DNA of 64,000 bases from the NCBI RefSeq assembly GCF_001676615.1, contig NZ_LYXZ01000038.1:1-64000 (forward strand), in the 5' to 3' direction. Position numbers and translations under genes: made by a program. Shown in pieces: positions 17,037-25,888 of the stretch. Position 1 is the first letter of the stretch. Every line of letters begins with the position of its first letter. The stretch comes from Labrys sp. WJW. Its GTDB lineage: Bacteria > Pseudomonadota > Alphaproteobacteria > Rhizobiales > Labraceae. The notes below the pieces were generated by a model. The model was given only the letters and a program-made list of their open reading frames with translations, was not told the origin of the DNA and did not search any database.

Positions 17037-18263
17037 CTAGCGCCCAAATCCAGCCAAGGACGCATAGCCGCGTACGACGCGCTCACGCTCCTCATGGGTT
17101 GCGACGGCTTCGATGTCGTCAAAGCCGTCGGGCGCCCTGGCTTCCACCATATCGATCACGCCTTCCGGGCCGCCCCTGCGGTTCGCCAGGACGATCTTGG
17201 CGGTAACGGGCCGCCGTTCCGCATCATAGGCCGCCAAAGCCGCCTCGATTGTATCCACGGCACGGAGATGTTGCGACAAGGAGCAGGCATCGAGGATGGC
17301 CTGGCTCGCACCATTCGAGCCCACCGGATACATCGGATGGGCAGCGTCTCCGAGCAAAGTCACACGCCCGAACGACCAGCGTGGCAGCGGATCTCGATCA
17401 CAATTGGGGTATTCGTAGAATGCGTCCGTACCCTGGATGATCGCGGCCGGATCGACATAATCGAGCTGGAAACGGTCGCGGACGAATGACAGGACCTCGT
17501 CGAGCAAGCCCGGCCTGCTCCAGTTCCCTAGGGAGAAGTCCTGCGTCCGGTCATGCCCCGCTCGGGCCATCACTGCCCAGTTGGTCAAGAGCGTTCCTGA
17601 ATTTTGCTCATCTTTTTCAATGGGATAGAACACGAACTTGGCAAAGTTTCCCCCGGCGATCGCCATGGTGCGGCCGTCCTGCCATTTCGGCCAGGGGGTG
17701 GCCCCGCGCCAGAGCATGATGCCGCTCCAGATCGGCTGGCCCTCTCCGGGGTGGAGTGCGGCGCGCACCGCCGAATGGATACCATCGGCACCTACGAGCA
17801 AGTCGCCGATCGCGCGTGCCGGCCTGCCGGCACTATCCGATAGATGGGCCGTGACGGTATCGCCGTTCTGCTCGAATCCGTTCACGCGATATCCTGTGCG
17901 GATCACGCCCTTACCCATCCGCTCGATCACGGCTCGATGGATCAGGCCCAGCAGCTTGCCTCTGTGAATGCTGAACTGAGGCGCCGGAAGGCCCGCATCG
18001 ATACCGCGCAACTCGCGCCAGACGACCTGCCCGAACCGGTTCGCGTAGATCAATTCGCGCGTCCGGATACCGGCAACATCGAGTTCGTCGATCAATCCCA
18101 GTTCCGTCAACAATTCAACGGCGTGCGGCAACATGTTGATGCCCACGCCCAGTTCACGAACCTCCTTCGAAGCCTCGAAAATTTCTACGTCGATCCCGAC
18201 CCGATGAAGGAACAATGCCGTGGTCAGCCCGCCGATGCCTGCTCCCGCAATCAGTGCCTTCAT
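17037..18263 (-). CDS. FAD-dependent aromatic monooxygenase (salicylate-hydroxylase-like)
   Basis: A 408-residue group A flavoprotein monooxygenase that uses NAD(P)H and oxygen to hydroxylate a small, usually aromatic, substrate. Motifs: N-terminal GAGIGGLTTAL for the ADP of FAD, the central LLVGADGIHSAVR (DG motif) and the late GDAAHPMYPVGSNGASQAI (GD motif for the FAD ribityl). ATG at 18263 has GGAGAAG upstream. It could be cotranscribed with the downstream binding protein, but 313 bases with a palindrome separate them. The substrate cannot be told. Confidence 0.92.
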   Translation of the reverse strand: MKALIAGAGIGGLTTALFLHRVGIDVEIFEASKEVRELGVGINMLPHAVELLTELGLIDELDVAGIRTRELIYANRFGQVVWRELRGIDAGLPAPQFSIHRGKLLGLIHRAVIERMGKGVIRTGYRVNGFEQNGDTVTAHLSDSAGRPARAIGDLLVGADGIHSAVRAALHPGEGQPIWSGIMLWRGATPWPKWQDGRTMAIAGGNFAKFVFYPIEKDEQNSGTLLTNWAVMARAGHDRTQDFSLGNWSRPGLLDEVLSFVRDRFQLDYVDPAAIIQGTDAFYEYPNCDRDPLPRWSFGRVTLLGDAAHPMYPVGSNGASQAILDACSLSQHLRAVDTIEAALAAYDAERRPVTAKIVLANRRGGPEGVIDMVEARAPDGFDDIEAVATHEERERVVRGYASLAGFGR

Positions 18264-18639
18264 CGTTCTTCTCCGTGTTGAGAATATCCATATGACAGCG
18301 GAAAACCTAACGTCTCAAGATCCAAGGTCATCGGTGGTTATCCGAGCCAGCCCGGCTTGCTCCCGCAGCAACGATCCTGGGCACAAATCTTCCCATTCTC
18401 CGCCTGTGCTTTTCTCGAAGACGAAGCGGCGCACGCTTTGCCGACATCTGGTGAGAGCTATTCTCACTCGTTTTGTGACAGAATGAATGATCCTCTTCCG
18501 TCGACGCAGGGGTAGCCAAGGGGGAGTTGGCAGGCTTCCGGCCCCCTACCCTGTTTCCCCTTTGGCCAGCATCGGTTGCCGCCTTGCGCGGCAGGATTCG
18601 GACAGGCCAGTTTGGCTTGCAAGCCGGAGGCATGACGGC
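18264..18639. other. 376-base divergent intergenic region
   Basis: Separates the flavin monooxygenase (minus) from the hypothetical gene at 18640 (plus). A short dyad GTGAGA-5-TCTCAC is at 18451-18467. No gene recognised; open frames here read across from the hypothetical gene. Confidence 0.45.
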
Positions 18640-19080
18640 ATGGCATTTGCGATTAAAGCCGAGATACGGGATCCCGACGCGGCTAACTTCAGCTTCAATG
18701 CGCAGAAGACGATGTATGGTGGCAGGCATATCGCCGTGGGCGACATCATCTTCCTGTTTGCCAGCGAAAATGAAGGTGGCCGGGGGCTGTTCGCCCGCGG
18801 CATTGTGATCTCCATAGAGCCGATTGCCGGGAAACAACATGTGCCGCGACAAACCCCGCGTGTGAGCATTGTCGTGCGCCGCACGGCGTCCGCCCAAAGG
18901 CCGCTCGGGCGGCGCGAACTCAAGTCTTTCAGTACCTGGCAGGATGGCCAGCCCGGCACAGAGCTCAATTTCAAATTCTATCGGCAAGCGACGAACAAGA
19001 TCGTCGGTATCTCGGACGAGGCGACGGCCTTTCTCGACCGTTTCTTTCGATACAGCGAGGAGGAGCCGAAGGACTCCTGA
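18640..19080 (+). CDS. hypothetical protein, possibly PUA/EVE-like fold (146 aa)
   Basis: Soluble protein beginning MAFAIKAEIRDPD; ATG at 18640 follows GGAGG by nine bases. The pattern of short beta strands with GRHIAVGDIIFLFASENEGG and GLFARGIVISIE resembles the core of PUA-like small-molecule or modified-base readers (EVE/ASCH type), where a strand ends in GDxIFxF. This is a pattern impression, not a firm family match. No operon partner; the next gene is convergent. Confidence 0.65.
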   Translation: MAFAIKAEIRDPDAANFSFNAQKTMYGGRHIAVGDIIFLFASENEGGRGLFARGIVISIEPIAGKQHVPRQTPRVSIVVRRTASAQRPLGRRELKSFSTWQDGQPGTELNFKFYRQATNKIVGISDEATAFLDRFFRYSEEEPKDS

Positions 19081-19215
19081 GATAATTGTTAAAAATCAAT
19101 AGCTTGTCGAGGAGTTGTACTAATCTGGCAGCAGATGCGATGGCCTCGGAAAACTTGTGCACGCGGCTCGGCATCCAAGAATGCGTAATGACGCCCACAC
19201 CGGCCGCTTCATGCT

Positions 19216-20004
19216 TCAGGTATGATCATCCTGTTCAGGCACTTGGCCAAAATAGGCATTGGTCAGAGCCACAACTTCTGTTCTGTTGCGGGCATTGAGG
19301 CGCTTCATGATGTTCCTGACATGCACCTTCACCGTGAACTCGCTCATCTCGAGTTCGGCGGCGATCGCCTTGTTCGGCAGCCCCTTGCGGATCAGGCCGA
19401 TGACTTCAAGTTGCTTTGCCGTCACCAGATCGCGCAGCGATCTCCTGCCATCCGACAGGGGGGCGGCTGGGGTCCGAGACTGCATCACGCTGTGGGAGGG
19501 CACGAACATGCCGCCGCTACGCACCAGGCGAATGGCGGCAATGGCGACATCGACATTCGAATCCATCGCGATGAAGCCACTGGCCCCGTGCTCCAGGGCC
19601 TTCGAAACGTAGCCGGCCGATTTTGTATCGGAAATCACCACAACCCGAATGCCGGGTGCGGTGGCCAGTACTCGCCTCACCATTCGCTCGACGGCGATCG
19701 TGGTCTCCCGCGTGCCCGTGACGCACAACAAGGCGACGGAGGCCCCCTGCCCCTGCCGGCCCCACTCTTCGACGTCGGCATAGCCCTCCACGGCCAGGCC
19801 GGTTTCCGAGCCTGTGAGGCAATGCATGAGGCAGGTTCGGGTCAAGGTATTGGCGCAGATCACGACGATATGGGCACTGGCGTCCCGATAGATCTGGGCC
19901 ACAGGCGCCGACGCCCCATGATCGAGCGGGAGTTCGACAGTCACGTCCTGCTTGTCGGCGACCGGCTCGATTGGCTTGCGGGACGCTGAGAAAGATAGAG
20001 TCAT
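19216..20004 (-). CDS. LuxR-type regulator with degenerate receiver domain
   Basis: A 262-residue protein with receiver-like fold (about 45-165) and a C-terminal LuxR helix-turn-helix (LVTAKQLEVIGLIRKGLPNK ... SEFTVKVHVRNIMKRL). The receiver lacks the acidic pair after strand 1 (HIVVICANTLTR) and the phospho-acceptor aspartate after strand 3 (VALLCVTGTRE), so ordinary phosphorylation is unlikely. It is a paralogue of the gene at 56915-57679, sharing LLCxTG at the lost site and VKxHxRNIMxxxxARNRTEV in the DNA-binding part. Divergent from a TetR gene. Target genes are unknown. Confidence 0.87.
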   Translation of the reverse strand: MTLSFSASRKPIEPVADKQDVTVELPLDHGASAPVAQIYRDASAHIVVICANTLTRTCLMHCLTGSETGLAVEGYADVEEWGRQGQGASVALLCVTGTRETTIAVERMVRRVLATAPGIRVVVISDTKSAGYVSKALEHGASGFIAMDSNVDVAIAAIRLVRSGGMFVPSHSVMQSRTPAAPLSDGRRSLRDLVTAKQLEVIGLIRKGLPNKAIAAELEMSEFTVKVHVRNIMKRLNARNRTEVVALTNAYFGQVPEQDDHT

Positions 20005-20199
20005 ATAGCGCGGTCCCAGCAGAATGGTGGAGACTCAACAAAGAGCGGAATCGCCGGCCCTTGCAGTTTCGCACAGCCATCGCCTCAGCAGGGCGTGAGG
20101 TTGCTTGAACGACAGCCCAATGTCAAATCCGAATATGAAATTGACATTTTAAAGCTCGTGGGTAAAAAGTTACTTCTCAGAGACAGTATCCAAGCTTTC

Positions 20200-20883
20200 A
20201 TGCCCAGATCCCTGCACGCCCGCCGTGTTTCGTCAGACAGCCAGGAACGTGGCGTCAAGACGCGCCAAAATCTGATCGAAACTGCCGGGCGGGTCTTTGC
20301 CGACAAGGGCTATCATGCGACGACGAGCCGGGAAATTTGCGACCTGGCCGGCGTCAATACCGCGGCGGTAAACTATTATTTCGGTGGCATCCGGCCGCTC
20401 TATGAAGCGGCGGTATCGGAGGCGCGGCGCGAGGTCGTCATCCCGCCCGAGGCCTTTGCAGCCATCCTGGAACATGAAGAGCCCCTGGATCAGCTCAAGG
20501 CCTATTATGGCTTGATGGCCCGGCGATTGCTGTCGTCCGCCGAACGCTCATGGCAGATCAGGCTGGTCACCCGTGAGATGGTGATGCCCACGATTTCCGC
20601 GCTGATCGTGGACGAGGACTTCATGGCGCCTCAGCTTCATTGGCTGCGCGACCTGCTTGCACGCATGCTCAATCGTCCGCTGGACCACCCCGATATTGGA
20701 AGGGCAGAACTGGCGCTCAATGCCCCTTTCATGGTTCTGGCAACCGTGGAACGCGGTGTACTGGAAGCCATTGCCCCAAGCCTGGCGGAGCGTGAACGGG
20801 AGATCGAACCAATGTCCCGCGCACTGGAGACATTCGCGCTTGCCGGTCTCCAGGCCCTGGCGCGCAGATGCTCCAGCCACTAG
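20200..20883 (+). CDS. TetR-family regulator (CecR/DUF1956 type)
   Basis: A 227-residue repressor. Helix-turn-helix at about 20-65 (TRQNLIETAGRVFADKGYHATT ... VNTAAVNYYFGGIRPLYEAAV). The C-terminal part, with ERSWQIRLVTREMVMPT and a long helical tail, resembles DUF1956 as in CecR. ATG at 20200 is preferred; the frame is open to 20095 but that part is AT-rich and does not resemble TetR N-termini. CecR-type repressors often control efflux pumps or membrane proteins, but none lies beside this gene. Confidence 0.87.
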   Translation: MPRSLHARRVSSDSQERGVKTRQNLIETAGRVFADKGYHATTSREICDLAGVNTAAVNYYFGGIRPLYEAAVSEARREVVIPPEAFAAILEHEEPLDQLKAYYGLMARRLLSSAERSWQIRLVTREMVMPTISALIVDEDFMAPQLHWLRDLLARMLNRPLDHPDIGRAELALNAPFMVLATVERGVLEAIAPSLAEREREIEPMSRALETFALAGLQALARRCSSH

Positions 20884-20926
20884 CACATTAGAGCGTTTCC
20901 GATCGGGTTGAAGGGCGCCGGCTCTC

Positions 20927-21955
20927 CTATAGGCCGGTTGCCGTAGCAGCTCGATTTCGACCGGACCTCTTGGCTTCATACATCGCCTTGTCGGCGGCCT
21001 CGATCAATCTTTCGGGCTGGTCGTTGCCAGCGGGAATGTGGGTTGCCCCACCAACGCTGATGGTGACTTTTTCAGCGATCGGCGAGGCTGCGTGTGGCAG
21101 CCCGAGCCCCTCGATGGCCTGCACCACCTTCTCCGCGAGAAAGGCGAGATCATCAGCCAGGGTTTGCGGCAGCACCACGGCGAATTCCTCGCCCCCCATG
21201 CGTACCGCCAGGTCCTTCGGGCGCTGGAAGGTGCTCCTCACCGCCGTCGCCACAGTTTTCAGCACCTCGTCGCCGGCAAGGTGGCCGTAGGTGTCGTTGT
21301 ATTGCTTGAAGTGATCGACATCGATGATCAGCAGCGAGATCGGCTCCCTCGCGCGCATGGCCTGGCGCCATTCCGTATCGAGATATTGATCGAAATAGCG
21401 TCGGTTGCTGAGACCGGTCAGACCATCGACATTGGTCAGGCGCTGCAATTCGAGATTGGTCTCCATCAGCTCCTGCTGGCTTCGACGCAGGGCGCGATAG
21501 GCCTCGTCACGCTGGATCTGGGTCAGATAGGCAGCCGAATGGTAGCGGATACGGGCAATCAGCTCGATCCGGTCGGGCAGCTTGACGAGATAGTCATTTG
21601 CGCCGATGCGAAAGGCCTCGCTCTTGACGGTCGCCTCCTCCTCGGTCGAGAGCACGATCACGGGAATGGCCTTGGTGGCGGGATCGGAGCGATATTGGCG
21701 GACCAGCGTCAGGCCGTTCACGTTCGGCATCACCAGATCCTGCAGGATCACCGTCGGTTTCACCCGCTTGGCGACGGCGAGGGCTTCCAGCGGATTCGAG
21801 CAATAATGCAATTCGATCTCGGTCTCGTCGATCAGCGCTCTGCGAATGGCTTCGCCGACCATGAGCTGATCATCGACCAGAAGCACCATGATCGACTGGT
21901 GGATAGTGTCGAGGGAAGCGGCGCCGTGGGATTTGACATCTGCTTGCTGGCTCAT
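20927..21955 (-). CDS. wspR: Wsp response regulator diguanylate cyclase
   Basis: Output of the Wsp system: phosphorylation by WspE activates synthesis of cyclic di-GMP. The 342-residue protein has a receiver domain (about 22-140, acceptor Asp73 in LQDLVMPNVNG), a linker, and a GGDEF domain with active-site GGEEF at 254-258. An inhibitory I-site RPKD lies at 245-248, five residues before it, so product feedback is expected. ATG at 21955 overlaps the wspF stop (ATGA); the frame open to 22201 reads back over wspF. It is the last gene of the operon. Confidence 0.95.
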   Translation of the reverse strand: MSQQADVKSHGAASLDTIHQSIMVLLVDDQLMVGEAIRRALIDETEIELHYCSNPLEALAVAKRVKPTVILQDLVMPNVNGLTLVRQYRSDPATKAIPVIVLSTEEEATVKSEAFRIGANDYLVKLPDRIELIARIRYHSAAYLTQIQRDEAYRALRRSQQELMETNLELQRLTNVDGLTGLSNRRYFDQYLDTEWRQAMRAREPISLLIIDVDHFKQYNDTYGHLAGDEVLKTVATAVRSTFQRPKDLAVRMGGEEFAVVLPQTLADDLAFLAEKVVQAIEGLGLPHAASPIAEKVTISVGGATHIPAGNDQPERLIEAADKAMYEAKRSGRNRAATATGL

Positions 21956-22980
21956 GGGGCAGTTCCTCTTCTCAGGCGCGGAGAGCCGAGCAGTTCGGTC
22001 AGACGCGGGGCAATCCTGTCCAGCGGCAGAATGTCCGTCGCGGCATCCAAGGCGGCGGCCGCCTTGGGCATGCCATAGACCGCGCTCGTGGCCTGGTCCT
22101 GCGCGATAGTGTGATGTCCAAGTTCGCGGAGCGCTTTCAGGCCCCGCGCCCCGTCCGATCCCATACCAGTCAACAAGACACCGGTCACTGGACCATCCCA
22201 TAGACGCGCGACGCTGTCGAAAAAGACGTCCACGGACGGCCGATAGACCTGATCGATCGGATTGGGAGTATAGCCCAATTGTCGGTTCAGCTTGAAAACC
22301 AGATGATTATCGGTGCCGGCAACCAGAACCTGGCCCGGCAGGGCGCGGTCCCCTTCGCTCGCCAGCCGGACGGGAAGGGTGGAATGCTGGCTGAGCCAAT
22401 TGGCAAGCCCCGGCGCAAAACGGGCATCGACGTGCTGAACGATCACGATGCTGGCGGCAAAATTGTCGGGCAGGCTCTTCAAGACCGTTGCCAATGCGGT
22501 GGGACCACCCGCCGAGGCGCCTATCGCGACCAAATGCCGGGCCTGCGGCCGCGAATTGTCGACAGGCTTTTGCCTTGCACTGCCTTCATTGACCAGATTG
22601 GCGATCATGTCGATCTTCGCCAGGAGCGGGCGCACGCCCCACCGCGTTTCGCGCGAGGCGAGCAGCGGTGTGTCGACCGCATCGAGAGCTCCCTCCCCCA
22701 TCGCCGCAAAAACGCGTGCCGCGTTGGTCTCGACATCGGCGGTCACGATCAGGATGGCGCAGGGAGACTGCGCCATGATCCGGCGGGTGGCTTCGATCCC
22801 GTCCATGCGCGGCATGATCAGGTCCATCAGCACGAGGTCGGGTCGGTCCCGGCTGCACAGCTCCACGGCCTGCACGCCGTCGGCGGCGACCCAGGCAAGC
22901 TGATGCTGGGGCGCCATGGCGAGCACCCGGCGCATCGCTTCCACTGCCAGGGGCAGATCATTGACGATCGCGATCCTCAT
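21952..22980 (-). CDS. wspF: Wsp methylesterase
   Basis: CheB-type response regulator and protein-glutamate methylesterase that removes methyl groups from WspA and damps signalling; its loss activates Wsp in pseudomonads. The 342-residue protein has a receiver domain (Asp53 in LMDLIMPRMDG) and a CheB catalytic domain with Ser156 (GASAGG), His183 (VQHVD) and Asp276 (TGMGSDGA), so all key residues are present. Start and stop overlap wspE and wspR by four bases (ATGA). Confidence 0.95.
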   Translation of the reverse strand: MRIAIVNDLPLAVEAMRRVLAMAPQHQLAWVAADGVQAVELCSRDRPDLVLMDLIMPRMDGIEATRRIMAQSPCAILIVTADVETNAARVFAAMGEGALDAVDTPLLASRETRWGVRPLLAKIDMIANLVNEGSARQKPVDNSRPQARHLVAIGASAGGPTALATVLKSLPDNFAASIVIVQHVDARFAPGLANWLSQHSTLPVRLASEGDRALPGQVLVAGTDNHLVFKLNRQLGYTPNPIDQVYRPSVDVFFDSVARLWDGPVTGVLLTGMGSDGARGLKALRELGHHTIAQDQATSAVYGMPKAAAALDAATDILPLDRIAPRLTELLGSPRLRRGTAP

Positions 22981-25214
22981 GCAACTGCCTCGCCAATCAA
23001 GTCCACCACGGCATCGATCAGAGTATCATCCTGGAAACTGCCCTTGGTAAGATAATAATCCGCTCCGGCATCCAGGCCACGCTGTCGATCCTCCGCCCGA
23101 TCCTTGTAGGATACGATCATCACAGGCAATGATTTGAGGTCCGGGTCCTGCCGGATGCGGTGGACCAGTTCGATCCCGTCGATACGCGGCATGTCGATGT
23201 CGCTGATGAGGAGATCGAAGCGGCCATTGCGCAAGGCATTCCAGCCATCCATGCCGTCGACGGCCACTTCGACCTCGTAGCCGTGATGATCGAGCAATTT
23301 GCGCTGCAGCTCACGCACGGTGAGGGAATCGTCGACCACAAGCACGCGCTTGCGCCTTTCCTCCTGCCGGCCTGCCGACTTCCGCCCGATCTGGGCGAGT
23401 TGATCGGCGGAAGAGAGCTTCTCCATGGAGCGGATGATGTCCTCGACATCGATGATCAGGAGCGGCGAACCGTCCTCCATCAGGGCGGCGGCACTGATAT
23501 CCTTGATCTTGCCGAGGCGCGGATCGAGCGGCTGAACCACAAGTTCGCGACCGCCGAGGAAGCGCTCGACCACCAGGCCATACATCGCGCCGGGGCTGCC
23601 GACCACGACGATGCGCAATTCGCCGTCTGCATTGTCCGCCGGCGTGCAGCCGAGCACCTGATCCGCGCCGACCAGACCGACCAGCTGTCCATCCAGGCTG
23701 AAATGCTGCCGTCCTTCCAGGGTCTGCACCTGATCGCCAGCGATCTTGATGGCGCGCACGATATGGGCGAAGGGAAAGGCGTAGGGCTCGCCGCCGATCT
23801 CCACGATCAGAGAGCGAACCACCGAGAGCGTGAGCGGCAGTTCCAGCTTGAAGCGCGTGCCCTCGCCGAGCTCGGAGGTTACCCGCACCAGTCCACGGAC
23901 CTGGCGGATCATCTCCTGCACGACGTCGAGGCCCACACCTCGCCCCGAAATGACAGTGACTTCTCCTTTCATGGAAAAGCCGGGCAGGAACAGGAATTCA
24001 AGCAATTCCTGGGTACCGAGTTTGCCTGCCGTATCAGGGTTTGCGAGGTTGCGGGCAATCACGGTTTGCCGAATCCGTTCGAGATCGACGCCACGCCCGT
24101 CGTCGGAGACGGTGATCTGCAGCGTGCCCGCACGATGCGACGCTTCCAGGCGCACGACGCCTTCGTCGGCCTTGCCGGCGGCAAGCCGCTCGCCGGCGCT
24201 TTCGATGCCATGATCGAGGGCGTTGCGCAGCAGATGGCCGAGCGGAGCATCGAGCCTGTCCAGGATGTCCCGATCCACCAGCGTGCGCTCGCCGACGATT
24301 TCAAGCCGCACTTTCTTGTCGAGTTCGCGCGCAACGTCGCGCACCATGCGAGGATAAGCCGCGATGCCGTCGGAGAAGGGACGCATGCGCATCGCCAGCG
24401 CCTGGTCGTAGAGCCGGTGGGCGAGCGTAGTGGCTTGATGGTCGGTGGTTTCCAGCTCCCCCAGGCGTTGCGACAGATGCTGCCGGCATTCCAGAAGGCG
24501 CTGCTGAGCCTTGTCGAGAGCCATCTTTGCCCGTTCGTCCAAGGTATGGGTCGGCAGGATGGTGCGCAACGACTCCAAGGCAGCAGCGGCTTCGAGCTGA
24601 AGGCGCTTGAGACGTTGCAAGGATTGGCCAAAGGGCCCCAGCCACCGCGACTCGACCAGCGACTCGCCGGCGAGGTCGAGAAGCCGGTTGAGATTTTCGG
24701 CACTGACACGCAAGGCGCGGTCGGTCGAGGCAGAGGCCGTGTCGTCGATTGCCGGCACGGGCATGGGTGCAGGCTCGGATATCGGCGCCGGCGCTGGCGT
24801 TTGCGGGCCTGCCTGCGGCGGCTGGTTGAGTTCCAGCACGAACCGGTCAGCTTCGGCTTGCCAGGCCTCGTCGCGCGAGCCACTTTCGAGATCCGGCGAT
24901 CTGGCAAAAGACAGGAGCAGGTCGACGCCGCGCAGGAGCACGTCGATCCGGTCATGATCCAGTCGCGCACCGCGCTGCTGAGCCAGGACGAAAAGATCTT
25001 CCATTGCGTGCGCAATCGTTACGGCAGCATGGATCTCGACGATGCGGGCAGCCCCCTTGAGAGAATGGGCAGCTCGCATGCAGGCCTCGATTTGATCGGC
25101 CCGCATCGGGTCCTTGTCGAGCGTCAGCAAGGCCGTCGTCAGGGCTTCGGCCTGACCTTCCGCTTCGATGCGGAACAAGTCTCGCATGGAGAATTGGCTG
25201 AGATCTTGGGTCAT
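22977..25214 (-). CDS. wspE: Wsp hybrid histidine kinase
   Basis: CheA-type kinase fused to a receiver. Domains in order over 745 residues: HPt with phospho-His50 in AHSLKGAARI, dimerisation region (~170-290), ATPase with NALDHGIES and the G boxes GRGVDLER and GRGVGLDVV, CheW-like domain (~490-620) and C-terminal receiver with acceptor Asp near 672 (LLISDIDMPRIDG). It should autophosphorylate on WspA signals and pass phosphate to WspF and WspR. ATGA overlaps with wspD and wspF. Confidence 0.96.
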   Translation of the reverse strand: MTQDLSQFSMRDLFRIEAEGQAEALTTALLTLDKDPMRADQIEACMRAAHSLKGAARIVEIHAAVTIAHAMEDLFVLAQQRGARLDHDRIDVLLRGVDLLLSFARSPDLESGSRDEAWQAEADRFVLELNQPPQAGPQTPAPAPISEPAPMPVPAIDDTASASTDRALRVSAENLNRLLDLAGESLVESRWLGPFGQSLQRLKRLQLEAAAALESLRTILPTHTLDERAKMALDKAQQRLLECRQHLSQRLGELETTDHQATTLAHRLYDQALAMRMRPFSDGIAAYPRMVRDVARELDKKVRLEIVGERTLVDRDILDRLDAPLGHLLRNALDHGIESAGERLAAGKADEGVVRLEASHRAGTLQITVSDDGRGVDLERIRQTVIARNLANPDTAGKLGTQELLEFLFLPGFSMKGEVTVISGRGVGLDVVQEMIRQVRGLVRVTSELGEGTRFKLELPLTLSVVRSLIVEIGGEPYAFPFAHIVRAIKIAGDQVQTLEGRQHFSLDGQLVGLVGADQVLGCTPADNADGELRIVVVGSPGAMYGLVVERFLGGRELVVQPLDPRLGKIKDISAAALMEDGSPLLIIDVEDIIRSMEKLSSADQLAQIGRKSAGRQEERRKRVLVVDDSLTVRELQRKLLDHHGYEVEVAVDGMDGWNALRNGRFDLLISDIDMPRIDGIELVHRIRQDPDLKSLPVMIVSYKDRAEDRQRGLDAGADYYLTKGSFQDDTLIDAVVDLIGEAVA

Positions 25215-25888
25215 CGTGCCAATCCTCGACCGAGAGCCTCAAACAGAGCATGCTCGTCGAGCCGGCCGACAGCCCTGTCGCGCCAGGACAGCAATCCCCG
25301 GGTGAAACCGGAGCTCGACTGGGCCACAGTGGCCGGTACCGGCTTCAAATCCGCTTCCGTGTAGAGATGGGTGTACTGAACCTCGTCGACCGGAAAGGCA
25401 AAGCGCGAACCGGCGTGGTGGGCGACGATCAGCCGGCCCTGCGGAGAATTCTGCTCCGCGCCGATGAGCAACTGGGCGATCGAGACGCAAATCACCAGTT
25501 CGCCCCGCACGTTGACCAGGCCGAGCAGCGCGGGATTGCGCCGATGCGGCAGCGAATGAATGGGGCGCAGGCCGGTCACTTCGTCCAGCACCAATGTGGG
25601 CAAAGCGAACCATTCGCTGCCCAGGCGGAAGACCAGCACCGATTGCGAATGCGACGAACGCGCGATTATGCCCGTTCCGGCTGGTGCAACGGCGGCTTCC
25701 TCTCCCACGGGAATGTCGCGATCGAGCAGCTGAGAGGCCGCTCGCGAAAACACCTCGCAATTGTGGCAATGAGCATGACGCCGGAGTTCGGGGCATGACT
25801 TGTCGCCCCGCACACCGATCCGCTGCCAGCAATTGTCGATCGCCGCAGGCGCCGCCGCGGAGGGGACGTCGAAGGCTGGGCTCGTCAT
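25211..25888 (-). CDS. wspD: Wsp CheW-like adaptor with Cys-rich segment
   Basis: A 225-residue coupling protein linking WspA to WspE. The CheW fold occupies about residues 75-210 (LVFRLGSEWFALPTLVLDEV, ALLGLVNVRGELVICVS). The N-terminal part has a CPELRRHAHCHNCEVF stretch that could bind metal; as far as I recall this is also found in known WspD proteins. It overlaps wspC and wspE by four bases on each side, so translation is coupled. Confidence 0.92.
   Translation of the reverse strand: MTSPAFDVPSAAAPAAIDNCWQRIGVRGDKSCPELRRHAHCHNCEVFSRAASQLLDRDIPVGEEAAVAPAGTGIIARSSHSQSVLVFRLGSEWFALPTLVLDEVTGLRPIHSLPHRRNPALLGLVNVRGELVICVSIAQLLIGAEQNSPQGRLIVAHHAGSRFAFPVDEVQYTHLYTEADLKPVPATVAQSSSGFTRGLLSWRDRAVGRLDEHALFEALGRGLAR

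Noticed and set aside
20886-20926. GAGCGTTTCCGATCGGGTTG after the TetR gene as a full repeat element
   Set aside because: It resembles the end of a common rhizobial repeat but is only a short piece, too little to annotate.
23160-25364. 734-codon plus-strand open frame over wspE
   Set aside because: Antisense to the kinase gene; composition is that of a shadow frame.
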